Made by a program: the position numbers and the translations under genes. A stretch of DNA of 20,988 nt from JAAZNV01 sp049297375 (lineage in GTDB: Bacteria > Patescibacteriota > WWE3 > UBA101185 > UBA10185), in the NCBI GenBank assembly GCA_049297375.1, contig JBAQUF010000051.1, positions 1 through 20,988 of the forward strand, read 5' to 3'. How positions within the stretch are numbered: the stretch's first letter is position 1; every line of letters starts with the position of its first letter. Shown in pieces: positions 6,978-14,546 of the stretch. The notes below the pieces were generated by a model, which was not told the origin of the DNA, made no database searches, and worked only from the letters and a program-made list of their open reading frames with translations.

Positions 6978-8222
6978 ATGAGAATTAAAGGAATTCTTTT
7001 TACCACTTTTATACTTGGTTTTATTCTCTTTTCACCTTTAGTTTTAACAAAGGTAAATGCTGAAGATGTTGACAGAGATGATATTGAGGATATTCAAGAT
7101 AAGATAGAAAGTTATGAAAAGAAGTTAAATGAATTAAAAGGAAAAGAAAACACCCTTCAAAATGAAATTGAGTACATGGATAATCAAATTTATTTAACTG
7201 AGTTGAAGATTCAAAGTTCTCAAGTCAATATTAAAAAAACTGAAGAAAAGATATCAAAACTAGCAGGAGATATTGAAAGTTTAAGTACACGTATAGATAA
7301 ACTTAAGCAATCTATTGAGCATCAAGAAAAAGTATTAGGATCAAGAATGAGAGAAAGATACAAAGATAGAGAAGAAAGTATTTTTATGCTTATGTTTGGT
7401 GGAGATACCCTAAATCAAATTATTTCCAAGTCTGAGTATTTAAAAGTTATGGAGATAAACGATAACAAGCTAATTAAAGAAATGGAGGAGACAAAGAAAA
7501 GCTTTGAAGAACAAAAAAGGATATTTACCGAGAAAAAAGATGAAGCAGAATCTTTAAAAAGACAACTAGAGGTAGAAAAGGCTAACCTTGATTCATATAG
7601 AACTACTTTAGAAGATCAAAAAGATATGAAGAAGAGTCTTCTTGCTCAAACTCAAAATGATGAAGCTAAGTACCAAAAGATGTTAGCTGATGCTAAAAAG
7701 GAATTACAGCAGATTGTTAATGCCGTTAGTGTATTAAAAGGACAAAAGGCGGAGGATGTAGACGAAGGAGATGTGATTGGTATTCAAGGTAATACTGGAT
7801 ATTCTTTTGGGGATCATCTTCACTTTGGAGTGTATAAATATTCTTCTTTCGAAGATATTGAAGGGTGGGATTGGTACTACTCAAATTATGTAGATCCTGC
7901 TAAAAAGCTTGAAAAGAAAACCGTGTACTGGAGTACTGGGTGTGAGAAATCAGAGAATAAGAAGGTTGGGAGTGGCAGTTGGGAGTGGCCTATTAGTAGT
8001 CCGACTGTTTCTCAAGGTTTTGGGTATACCTGTTGGTCTCCAATCTATTATGGTGGAAAAGTGCATCCAGCATATGATATGTATGGTCCGTATGGATCCC
8101 CTGTTTATGCTGTAGCTGATGGAGAAGCCTACTTCTGTAGGAACTGTCTTGGAGATGGTGGAAATGGTGTCTTTATATTTCATGATGGTGGCTACATGAC
8201 TCTTTACTGGCATCTAAAGTAA
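6978..8222 (+). CDS. FtsEX-linked coiled-coil M23 peptidase with circularly permuted domain
   Basis: Exported cell-wall hydrolase or hydrolase activator of the EnvC/PcsB type. A signal peptide (residues 1-28, VNA before ED) precedes a long coiled coil at about 34-250, as in EnvC. The LytM/M23 domain follows, but with its halves exchanged: GDVIGIQGNTG and DHLHFGV (HxH at 280/282) come first, then a linker, then WEWPISS, HPAYD (H363, D367), an AVADGEA strand and finally YWHLK, the last residues of the protein (H412). In ordinary M23 domains the order is HxxxD, then YxHL, then GxxxGxTG and HLHF. All four key positions are kept, so the enzyme may be active. Cysteines C322, C352, C387 and C390 lie in the domain. 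No frameshift is needed to explain this. Confidence 0.88.
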   Translation: MRIKGILFTTFILGFILFSPLVLTKVNAEDVDRDDIEDIQDKIESYEKKLNELKGKENTLQNEIEYMDNQIYLTELKIQSSQVNIKKTEEKISKLAGDIESLSTRIDKLKQSIEHQEKVLGSRMRERYKDREESIFMLMFGGDTLNQIISKSEYLKVMEINDNKLIKEMEETKKSFEEQKRIFTEKKDEAESLKRQLEVEKANLDSYRTTLEDQKDMKKSLLAQTQNDEAKYQKMLADAKKELQQIVNAVSVLKGQKAEDVDEGDVIGIQGNTGYSFGDHLHFGVYKYSSFEDIEGWDWYYSNYVDPAKKLEKKTVYWSTGCEKSENKKVGSGSWEWPISSPTVSQGFGYTCWSPIYYGGKVHPAYDMYGPYGSPVYAVADGEAYFCRNCLGDGGNGVFIFHDGGYMTLYWHLK

Positions 8223-8314
8223 AGGGTTACTAAGCTTAGATCTTATGTATTATCCTAGTTTCAATAGAATTTAACTTCTTGTTTTCAGTTCCCTTTTGTT
8301 AAAGATTATCTTGT

Positions 8315-8977
8315 GTGAAATATTTAATATTCATAATAATTTTAGTCTTATCTTGTTGTATTTCTTATGCTAATTTTTCATATTTTGAATTTAAGTTGAA
8401 TAAGTATCTTGTAAATGAAGACGAAGAAGTAAATGTGGAGTTAAAGTATTCTCTTAGTGGTTATGACAAAAAAGATTTTTTAGTTAGGCCTGTGATCTCA
8501 AACGGAATTATTGAAATATTAAATGAAGATAGTGGAGAATGGGTTTCTTCTTATGGATCAATAACTAGCTTTCCTAGTCTTAAGGAAAATATTTTAGTTA
8601 GGGTAAGGGGTTTAAGTGTAGAAAAAACAGAAATTTTCTTTGAAATTAGAAATAAAAACACAGGGGAGATATATTTAGCTCCCAAAAAGTATGTTTGGGG
8701 TGATAAAGTTTATGAAAACTATCGTAAGAAGATAAAATTAAGTAAAAATGATAAAGAAAATGAAGAAATTGTTGAAAGTAATGTTATAGAATCTTCTTCT
8801 AGCTACTCTAGCCAAGAAACTAAGGGAAAAACGGAACAAAAAGGAATACTAGAAGATAAAAAGAATGTTTCCAAGACTATTTACTTAGTTTTAGGGATAG
8901 TAGTTTTCTTTATATCCTGTGCTTTTGGATATTTTTATAAAAAGAAAAGGTTTCTTGTGAATGGTAAAATACATTAG
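8315..8977 (+). CDS. Surface protein with signal peptide and C-terminal membrane anchor, unknown function
   Basis: No family recognised. The 220-residue protein begins with a signal peptide (residues 1-19, hydrophobic, ending near SYA), followed by a beta-rich domain of about 110 residues (strands such as FEFKLNKYLV and VNVELKYSL) that looks like an immunoglobulin-type or carbohydrate-binding fold, a charged Ser-rich stretch at about 140-185, a membrane helix at about 188-207 and a short basic tail (KKKR). There is no LPXTG sorting signal. The start is GTG with no SD. The stop shares a base with the GTG of the VanZ-like gene (TAGTG), so the two are coupled. Confidence 0.75.
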   Translation: MKYLIFIIILVLSCCISYANFSYFEFKLNKYLVNEDEEVNVELKYSLSGYDKKDFLVRPVISNGIIEILNEDSGEWVSSYGSITSFPSLKENILVRVRGLSVEKTEIFFEIRNKNTGEIYLAPKKYVWGDKVYENYRKKIKLSKNDKENEEIVESNVIESSSSYSSQETKGKTEQKGILEDKKNVSKTIYLVLGIVVFFISCAFGYFYKKKRFLVNGKIH

Positions 8978-9348
8978 TGAAATATATTAAGAGTTGGATT
9001 CCAGCTATTTTAATAATGACTATAATTTTTGTTCTTTCTTCAGTTCCAGGGAAGATAATTAATAAGAGTATTGTTGGAAATGAACCTAGCGAAATATCCG
9101 GTCATTTTTTATTGTTTATGCTCTTATGTCTTGCTTACTATAAAGGAACTAAGAATATATTACTATCCATTTTTATGACCGTTATGTACGCTGTGTTTGA
9201 TGAACTTCATCAAGTTTTTACTCCTTTGAGATCATCTAGCTTATTTGATGTTTATGTAGATACCTTTGGTGCAATTATTTCAGGGTTATTATTATGGAAA
9301 TTATTACCCATTCTACCCAGGAAACTAAAGAATTTGCTGGTAAGATAG
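8977..9348 (+). CDS. VanZ-like membrane protein
   Basis: The 123-residue protein has four hydrophobic segments and the VanZ signature DELHQVFTPLR (D75-E76-L77-H78-Q79) followed by DVYVDTFGA, as in VanZ/YoaI-like proteins. Length is short but complete. The biochemical role of the family is not settled; the original VanZ gives low-level teicoplanin resistance. The GTG start sits on the stop of the upstream surface-protein gene. Its last 55 bases overlap the start of tsaE in another frame, so the C-terminal LLPILPRKLKNLL tail is encoded by the same bases as the TsaE N-terminus. Confidence 0.82.
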   Translation: MKYIKSWIPAILIMTIIFVLSSVPGKIINKSIVGNEPSEISGHFLLFMLLCLAYYKGTKNILLSIFMTVMYAVFDELHQVFTPLRSSSLFDVYVDTFGAIISGLLLWKLLPILPRKLKNLLVR

Positions 9349-9692
9349 CAAAGGATATAAAGCTAGGAGTGGTCATTGCTTTATATGGTGATTTGGGTAG
9401 TGGAAAAACTACATTTACTAGGTTTTTGGTTGAAGCATTAGGAATAAGAAGCAGAGTGCAAAGCCCCACATTTGTAATAGCTAGAAAGTATGAAAAGATT
9501 AATCATGTTGATTTATATAGATTAACTACAGAAAAGGAAGTGGAAGACTTAGGCTTTAAGGAAATGATAGAAGATAAAGAAAGTATTACTATAATTGAAT
9601 GGCCTGATTTAGCAGAAAAGCTACTACCTAAAGATACTTTAAGAATTTATTTTGAATACGTAGATGAAAATAGCAGAAAAATTAGAATATAA
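9294..9692 (+). CDS. tsaE: tRNA threonylcarbamoyladenosine biosynthesis ATPase TsaE
   Basis: P-loop ATPase of the complex making t6A37 in tRNAs reading ANN codons. Motifs: GDLGSGKTTF (residues 32-41), SPTFVI, HVDLYRL, EVEDLGF and ITIIEWPD. At 132 residues it is a little short but complete. I keep the ATG at 9294 although it lies 55 bases inside the VanZ-like gene, because the N-terminal stretch MEIITHSTQET matches the usual TsaE beginning. It overlaps the tsaB-like gene by 29 bases, placing two t6A proteins in tandem. Confidence 0.92.
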   Translation: MEIITHSTQETKEFAGKIAKDIKLGVVIALYGDLGSGKTTFTRFLVEALGIRSRVQSPTFVIARKYEKINHVDLYRLTTEKEVEDLGFKEMIEDKESITIIEWPDLAEKLLPKDTLRIYFEYVDENSRKIRI

Positions 9693-10014
9693 GATATATA
9701 TAGATACATCTAAAAGAGATGAAAAAGAAGTTAAGCTTGTTAAGGAAAATGAAGGTGTTGTTGATGTTGTTGGAGTAAAAGGTGGAAAGATAGACGTTAT
9801 CCAATCTATTGAAGATCTTCTTTTAGAGAATAATTTAAAAATTAATGATATTTCTATGTTTGTTCCAAATTTAGGACCAGGATCTTTTACTGGTTTAAAG
9901 ATGGGAGTTACTGTTTCTAATGTTTTAAATTGGATTTTAGGAAGAAAATCTTTAAAAGAACTAGATTACCCAGAGTATGGTGGAGAACCTAATATTAGCA
10001 AACCAAAAAGTTAA
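9664..10014 (+). CDS. tsaB: Short TsaB-like protein (t6A biosynthesis)
   Basis: TsaB is the inactive partner of TsaD in the t6A complex. The 116-residue protein has the start of the actin-like fold (YKIYIDTSKR, then a strand-turn-strand) and the key signature NLGPGSFTGLKMGV (GPGSFTG at residues 71-77). Normal TsaB has 200-230 residues, so the second half of the fold is missing. The ORF ends naturally, with no continuation in other frames seen before the convergent gene at 10019. Its position directly behind tsaE supports the call. It is probably a trimmed but functional form, since the dimer interface with TsaD lies in the N-terminal domain (family knowledge). Confidence 0.8.
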   Translation: MKIAEKLEYKIYIDTSKRDEKEVKLVKENEGVVDVVGVKGGKIDVIQSIEDLLLENNLKINDISMFVPNLGPGSFTGLKMGVTVSNVLNWILGRKSLKELDYPEYGGEPNISKPKS

Positions 10015-10018
10015 GCAC

Positions 10019-10261
10019 CTAAAAGAGTCTTATGATTTCGTCAAGAGTTTCTTCACTCTCTGCACTAACAACATGCTGCTCCTCCTCAAGCGTTGTTATT
10101 AAATTACTCAGCTTTTCTTGTGAGGTTCTTATTTGAGAGAGCCTTTGTTTTAGATTACCGCCTTTGTCATCTAGAGCATTCTTGATTGATTGAATCTCCG
10201 ATTTAATTTGCTCTACAATATCGTCTGCGGTGGTTTCCTGTAATTTAGTTAATGTAGACAT
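10019..10261 (-). CDS. Small coiled-coil protein of unknown function
   Basis: No family recognised. From the ATG at 10261 the protein has 80 residues, almost wholly helical and rich in Gln, Glu, Ser and Leu with heptad-like spacing (for example LTKLQ, IVEQIKSEIQSI, LKQRLSQI, LSNLITTLEEE). There is no signal peptide or membrane segment. A GTG three codons upstream (10270) is an alternative start; I prefer the ATG because AGGTG lies 6 bases before it. It is a single gene, 4 bases from the convergent tsaB-like stop. Confidence 0.7.
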   Translation of the reverse strand: MSTLTKLQETTADDIVEQIKSEIQSIKNALDDKGGNLKQRLSQIRTSQEKLSNLITTLEEEQHVVSAESEETLDEIIRLF

Positions 10262-10294
10262 TTCCTTCACCTTTCTTCCTTTAGATTACTGCAG

Positions 10295-10303
10295 ATTATA
10301 GCA
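10295..10303 (-). promoter_or_regulatory. Promoter of the coiled-coil gene, extended -10
   Basis: Minus-strand TGCTATAAT, a perfect extended -10. The predicted start near 10288 leaves a leader of about 26 nt containing AGGAAGAAAGGTG. Confidence 0.6.
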
Positions 10304-10324
10304 GAAATTCTATATGTAAATAGG

Positions 10325-10330
10325 TATAAT
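10325..10330 (+). promoter_or_regulatory. Promoter of the epimerase operon
   Basis: TATAAT 8 bases before the ATG at 10339, with no SD; a leaderless or nearly leaderless start is predicted. Confidence 0.55.
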
Positions 10331-10338
10331 GTACCAGT

Positions 10339-11298
10339 ATGAAAGTATTAATAACTGGAGCAGCTGGTTTCATTGGATCACACCTTGCAGAGAGGCTTTC
10401 AAGCCTTGGTCATGAGGTAATAGGGCTTGATAACTTTTCTCCATATTATTGCATAGATTTAAAAAAGTTAAATGCGTTGGATCTTCAAAAAAAAGGTATT
10501 AGGGTACAAAAACTTGACTTGGCTACCGATGATTTGAGTGAAATAACAAATGGAGTAGATGTTGTGTTTCATTTTGCTGCTCAGCCTGGAATATCTTCAA
10601 CAACGCCACTTTCTGAATACATTAAGAACAATATAGTTGCTACAGAGAACCTCTATCAAGCTTTAAAAGACAATAAAAAATTAAAGATAATGGTAAATAT
10701 ATCTACATCTTCTGTTTATGGAAAACATGCTACTGACGATGAAAACACTCCTCCTAAACCAACATCATATTATGGAGTTACAAAACTAGCTTCAGAACAG
10801 CTTCTTCTTGCTTATCAAAGAGATAAAGGATTTCCAGCTACATCAATAAGATTATTTTCTGTTTATGGTGAAAGAGAAAGGCCAGATAAACTTTATCCAA
10901 AGGTAACTGATTCTATACTAAATGACAGACCTTTTCCATTTTTCTTAGGAAGTGAAAAACATCTTAGAAGTTTTACATATGTTGGAGATATTGTAGATGG
11001 ATTAGTTTCTGTTCTTGATAATTATGAAAAGTGTATTGGAGAAATATTTAATTTAGGTTTGAATACTGCTAATACTGTTGGTGATTGTCTGAAGATAATT
11101 GAAGATTATTTAGGCAAGAAAGCAATATACGATATTAAACCTCCAAGGCCAGGAGATCAGCTTGAAACAAGAGCTACTACTGATAAAGCAAAGGAAATTT
11201 TGGGGTATAATCCAACTACAAAGCCTGAAGTAGGGCTTTTAAAAGAAGTAGATTGGTTTAAGGATAAAATATGGAGAAAAATAGACTTATTTCAATAG
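10339..11298 (+). CDS. NAD-dependent nucleotide-sugar epimerase/dehydratase
   Basis: Extended short-chain dehydrogenase acting on UDP- or other NDP-sugars. Motifs: GAAGFIG at residues 7-13 (NAD binding), LDNFSPYY after strand 2, HFAAQPGI, ISTSSVYG with the catalytic Ser/Thr, and Y145-x3-K149 (YGVTK). The 319-residue length and the LDNF-SPYY and RPGDQLETRA stretches resemble UDP-glucuronate 4-epimerase or UDP-glucose 4-epimerase, but substrate cannot be fixed by eye. It overlaps the following glycosyltransferase by 28 bases, which suggests it supplies a sugar for an envelope glycolipid or polymer. Confidence 0.9.
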   Translation: MKVLITGAAGFIGSHLAERLSSLGHEVIGLDNFSPYYCIDLKKLNALDLQKKGIRVQKLDLATDDLSEITNGVDVVFHFAAQPGISSTTPLSEYIKNNIVATENLYQALKDNKKLKIMVNISTSSVYGKHATDDENTPPKPTSYYGVTKLASEQLLLAYQRDKGFPATSIRLFSVYGERERPDKLYPKVTDSILNDRPFPFFLGSEKHLRSFTYVGDIVDGLVSVLDNYEKCIGEIFNLGLNTANTVGDCLKIIEDYLGKKAIYDIKPPRPGDQLETRATTDKAKEILGYNPTTKPEVGLLKEVDWFKDKIWRKIDLFQ

Positions 11299-12239
11299 TA
11301 ATCCCTTGTGTTAACGAGGAAGAAAATATAAATAGAACACTAGATGGTCTTTTAGATTTAGCAAGAGGTCATAAATATGCCTTTGAAATTATTGCTGTTA
11401 ACGATGGAAGTAAAGATAAAACATGGGAAGTGATAAGAAAGTATGCAAATGCTCATGCTGAAGTTAAGGGTATAAATTTAATGACTAATTTTGGTCAAAG
11501 TGCTGCATATATGGCTGGATTTGATTTGGCCGAAGGAGATTACATTATTACTGTGTCTGCAGATTTAGAAATCCCACTGGAAAATATTAATAAGGTAATT
11601 GATTATCTTGATGATGGATATGATTTTGTAAATACAAATAGAGCTAATAGATGGGGTGGTGGTAAAAGTGGTAGAGCAAAACAAAGTGGCTTAGCCAATA
11701 GAATTATTGGAAAAGTATCCGGTGTTTATGTAAAAGACAGAGGGTCTGGAATGAAAGGTTTTAGAAGGGATATAGCAAAAAATTTAAGATTGTATGGGGA
11801 AATGCATAGATTTATTCCAGATTATGCTAGTGTATATGGTCCAAGAACAATTGAGTTTGATGTTGATTTTAAAGATAGAGACTTTGGTCAGTCTTACTAC
11901 AAGGGACATAAAAGAACCTTTAAGGTTCTTTTAGACATTATGACTTTGTACTTTATGCTTTACTTTGCTAGAAAGCCATTTAAAGCTATGCCAGGGAGGT
12001 TATTTGGGTTTACAGGAGCCGTTGTTTCTGGAGTTGGAGGATTGATTGCATTTTATCTTCTTGTTTTAAAGATTATGGGACAAAGCATTGGAAGCAGACC
12101 TCTTCTTATGCTGTCCGTCCTTTTAATTGTGGTTGGTATTCAATCTATGATGCTTGGAATGCTTGGTGAATTAATGATGAGGATTTACTTTGAATCTTCC
12201 GGTAGAAAGACATATATAGTAAGGGAAATTGCAGAATAA
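11271..12239 (+). CDS. Family 2 glycosyltransferase with two C-terminal membrane helices
   Basis: The 322-residue protein has a GT-A domain (ISIVIPCVNEEENI, VNDGSKDKTW, SADLEIP at residues 96-102 in the place of the usual DADLQDP, GSGMKGFRR, HRFIPDYA, FGQSYY) followed by two membrane helices at about 235-262 and 275-300. This is the layout of polyprenyl-phosphate sugar transferases such as DPM1, ArnC and GtrB, which move a sugar to undecaprenyl phosphate. An AAGGA SD lies 6 bases before the ATG, inside the epimerase gene. With the epimerase it forms a sugar activation and transfer pair; UppS further along could supply the lipid carrier. Confidence 0.9.
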   Translation: MEKNRLISIVIPCVNEEENINRTLDGLLDLARGHKYAFEIIAVNDGSKDKTWEVIRKYANAHAEVKGINLMTNFGQSAAYMAGFDLAEGDYIITVSADLEIPLENINKVIDYLDDGYDFVNTNRANRWGGGKSGRAKQSGLANRIIGKVSGVYVKDRGSGMKGFRRDIAKNLRLYGEMHRFIPDYASVYGPRTIEFDVDFKDRDFGQSYYKGHKRTFKVLLDIMTLYFMLYFARKPFKAMPGRLFGFTGAVVSGVGGLIAFYLLVLKIMGQSIGSRPLLMLSVLLIVVGIQSMMLGMLGELMMRIYFESSGRKTYIVREIAE

Positions 12240-12247
12240 TTACTGCC

Positions 12248-12256
12248 TGATATTAT
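12248..12256 (+). promoter_or_regulatory. Possible promoter of the dsbA-like gene
   Basis: TGATATTAT, an extended -10. Start near 12263 would leave a leader of about 20 nt holding the SD TTAGGAG. Readthrough from the glycosyltransferase gene is also possible. Confidence 0.45.
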
Positions 12257-12282
12257 TAAGTTTATAAATTTTAGGAGTTTTT

Positions 12283-12990
12283 ATGGGAAAAAAGACAAAC
12301 ACAAATATTATACAAGTAGGAATCTTAGGGGTTTTAATAGTAATTGCTTTCTTGCTCGGAGCTTTACTGGATAAAAAAACTAGTAATTATGTTTTAAATG
12401 GTTCTCAAGAAGTGGCAAACACACAAGAAGATACAGCAGTACCTTCTGAAACAAACGAAGAAATTGCAGTAAGACTCGGATTAGACAAAGATAAGTTTAA
12501 TACGTGTATGGCGTCGGCAGATATAGAGAAAAAAGTAAATGATCAAATTGCTTCTGCCAGTAAATCGGGAGTAAGTGGAACTCCTGGAAACTTTCTATTA
12601 GATACTAAAACCGGCATGGCTATTGAATTAGGTGGAGCAGTTCCTTTAGCGACACTTAAATCAACCTTTGAAAAGTTAAAATCTGGTTCAGGCACAGCAA
12701 TTTCAATTGATCCTATTACATCTGAAGATTATGTAAAAGGGGACACTAGTGCAAGATATGTACTTATGGAGTGGTCAGATTTTGATTGTTCCTACTGCAA
12801 GGCATTTCAAGATACTGCAAATGCTTTCATAAAAGAAAACAAGGATGTTAAATGGGTTTACAGACAATTTCCACTAGATTTTCATCCTACTGCAATGAGT
12901 AAGTCAATCGCTGCCTTATGTGCAGGTAAGATTGGTGGAAATGATATGTTTTGGGCTTTTGCTGAAGAGTTGATGAAGCAGTCTGATTGA
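12283..12990 (+). CDS. Membrane-anchored DsbA-like thiol oxidoreductase, circularly permuted
   Basis: Thioredoxin-fold protein for disulfide formation outside the membrane. A basic start and one membrane helix (about 8-28) lead to a linker. The DsbA domain then appears in swapped order: first the normally C-terminal half (IAVRLGLDKDKFNTCM, GVSGTPGNFLLDTKTG with the cis-Pro at P101, GGAVPLATLK), then a Gly/Ser linker, then the normally N-terminal half (DYVKGDTSARYVLMEWSDF, C169-S-Y-C172, YRQFPLDFHP, ALCAGKIGG, FWAFAEELM), where the protein ends. In ordinary DsbA the CxxC precedes the cis-Pro. Both halves seem complete and the 235-residue length is normal, so this is a permutation rather than a truncation. 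SD TTAGGAG lies just upstream. Confidence 0.88.
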   Translation: MGKKTNTNIIQVGILGVLIVIAFLLGALLDKKTSNYVLNGSQEVANTQEDTAVPSETNEEIAVRLGLDKDKFNTCMASADIEKKVNDQIASASKSGVSGTPGNFLLDTKTGMAIELGGAVPLATLKSTFEKLKSGSGTAISIDPITSEDYVKGDTSARYVLMEWSDFDCSYCKAFQDTANAFIKENKDVKWVYRQFPLDFHPTAMSKSIAALCAGKIGGNDMFWAFAEELMKQSD

Positions 12991-12998
12991 TAACTTAT

Positions 12999-14465
12999 AT
13001 GGGTCTAAGGAAGAAATTTACTATACTTCATTCTAATGATATGCATGGGGATTTCTTTGCTGAAGATACTGCAGAGCATAAGAAATTGGTTGGTGGGTTG
13101 TCCCTTCTTTCTGGATATATAAATAAAGTTAGAAAAGAAGAAAAGAATGTTTTATACGTAATATCTGGGGATATGCTTCAAGGATCTGTAATTGATAGTG
13201 AGTATAAAGGGTGTTCCACAATTGAAATAATGAATTATCTTGCTCCTGATGTTGTTGCTCTTGGGAATCATGAGTTTGACTATGGCCTTCCACATCTTCT
13301 TTTTCTTGAGAAAGTAGCAAATTTTCCAATAGTTAATGCCAATCTTTATGTTAAAAAATACAACAAGAGGTTAATGCAGCCTTATAAGATAATAAATAAA
13401 GATGGGTTTGATTTCTTATTCACAGGAATTATTACAGAAAAGATTATGGATTCCTTAAAAACAGATGCTCTTGTTGGTAGTTTTATTTCACTTGAAGAAG
13501 CAAGTAAAGAAGTAGGCAAGATATGTAATGCCTATAAAAATGATGATATCGATTTAACTATTCTTTTAACTCACATTGGTTTTGATTCTGATAAAGAGCT
13601 AGCTTCAATGCTAAAACCAGAATGGGGAGTAGATGTGATAATTGGAGGACACTCTCATACATTTTTAGAGCAGCCAGAAAAGATAAATAATGTCTTAATT
13701 ACTCAAGCTGGTGTTGGAACTAACCAAATAGGAAGATTTGATATTACTGTTGATGATGATACAAATAGCATTGTTGATTATAAATGGCAGCTTATTCCAA
13801 TTGATGATAACTTAGCTGAACCAGACAAGGAGCTAACTAAGTTTATAGAATCATTTAGAGATGTTGTTGATAAAAAGTATAGCTCTGTCGTTTGCAAGCT
13901 TGCTAAGAAGCATACACATCCAAAGAGAGAAATAGAGACATCGCTGGGAAATCTAATTGCAGATGCTTTTGCAGATAATGCACAATGTGATGTTGTGTTT
14001 ATCGGAAGTGGTTCAATAAGAGTACAAGAGTTAGGTCCAATTGTGACATTAAAAGATGTGTTAGCTTGTTTTCCTTATGATGATACCCTTACTAGATTTA
14101 AAATCAAAGGAGAGCAGTTAAAAAATATCTTTTCCCGTGTTATGAGAACTAAGAATAGAGATGGAGAGGGGGAGTGCTACCAGGTTAATTCTAAAGTTAA
14201 AGCTGCTTACAGCGATAAAGAAGGAAAATTAGATTATTTGAAGATAAATGAACTAGATGTTAAGGATGAAGATGCTTATACCATTTGCTTACAAGGTTAT
14301 CATTTAAACAATTGCAAGGATTACTTAAATATCACTCAGGAAGATCTTGTTAAGTTGGACAAGGGTAAGGTTATAACTACATCTCTCCAGGAAGTGTTAG
14401 AGGAGTTTCTAAGAAATAATCAGAATATTAATAAAGAAATAGAAGGAAGGTTGATTTTTAAGTAA
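12999..14465 (+). CDS. 5'-nucleotidase/UshA-like metallophosphoesterase without signal peptide
   Basis: Two-domain nucleotidase hydrolysing 5'-nucleotides or nucleotide sugars. Metallophosphatase motifs are complete: SNDMHGDF, ISGDMLQG, GNHEFDYG, LTHIGF and GGHSHT; the C-terminal substrate domain shows ETSLGNLIADAF, GSGSIR and QEVLEEFL. UshA-type enzymes are normally exported, but here the first residues run straight into the first catalytic strand (KKFTILHSNDMHG), so no signal peptide or anchor exists and a cytoplasmic site is implied. The upstream TTG at 12987 overlaps the dsbA-like stop and would add four residues; it does not supply a signal either. The gene is coupled to the dsbA-like gene. 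Confidence 0.88.
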   Translation: MGLRKKFTILHSNDMHGDFFAEDTAEHKKLVGGLSLLSGYINKVRKEEKNVLYVISGDMLQGSVIDSEYKGCSTIEIMNYLAPDVVALGNHEFDYGLPHLLFLEKVANFPIVNANLYVKKYNKRLMQPYKIINKDGFDFLFTGIITEKIMDSLKTDALVGSFISLEEASKEVGKICNAYKNDDIDLTILLTHIGFDSDKELASMLKPEWGVDVIIGGHSHTFLEQPEKINNVLITQAGVGTNQIGRFDITVDDDTNSIVDYKWQLIPIDDNLAEPDKELTKFIESFRDVVDKKYSSVVCKLAKKHTHPKREIETSLGNLIADAFADNAQCDVVFIGSGSIRVQELGPIVTLKDVLACFPYDDTLTRFKIKGEQLKNIFSRVMRTKNRDGEGECYQVNSKVKAAYSDKEGKLDYLKINELDVKDEDAYTICLQGYHLNNCKDYLNITQEDLVKLDKGKVITTSLQEVLEEFLRNNQNINKEIEGRLIFK

Positions 14466-14546
14466 ACTTCTTGTACTTTGCTCTAATAGTCTGTAGCTTT
14501 TGGTGGCTATAGCATAGGTCATTTACAAATGTTTTATAACGTTGGT

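Noticed and set aside
6978..8222. Frameshifted or truncated M23 gene
   Set aside because: One continuous frame holds both halves once, and the downstream 92 bases do not encode a second HLHF block in any frame, so truncation does not explain the order.
8230..8239. Palindrome CTAAGCTTAG after the M23 gene
   Set aside because: Ten bases without T run or recurrence; chance is likely.
14466..14546. Terminator between the nucleotidase and the ybaK-like gene
   Set aside because: Only a weak TGTAGC/GCTATA pairing with a G-U and no T run.
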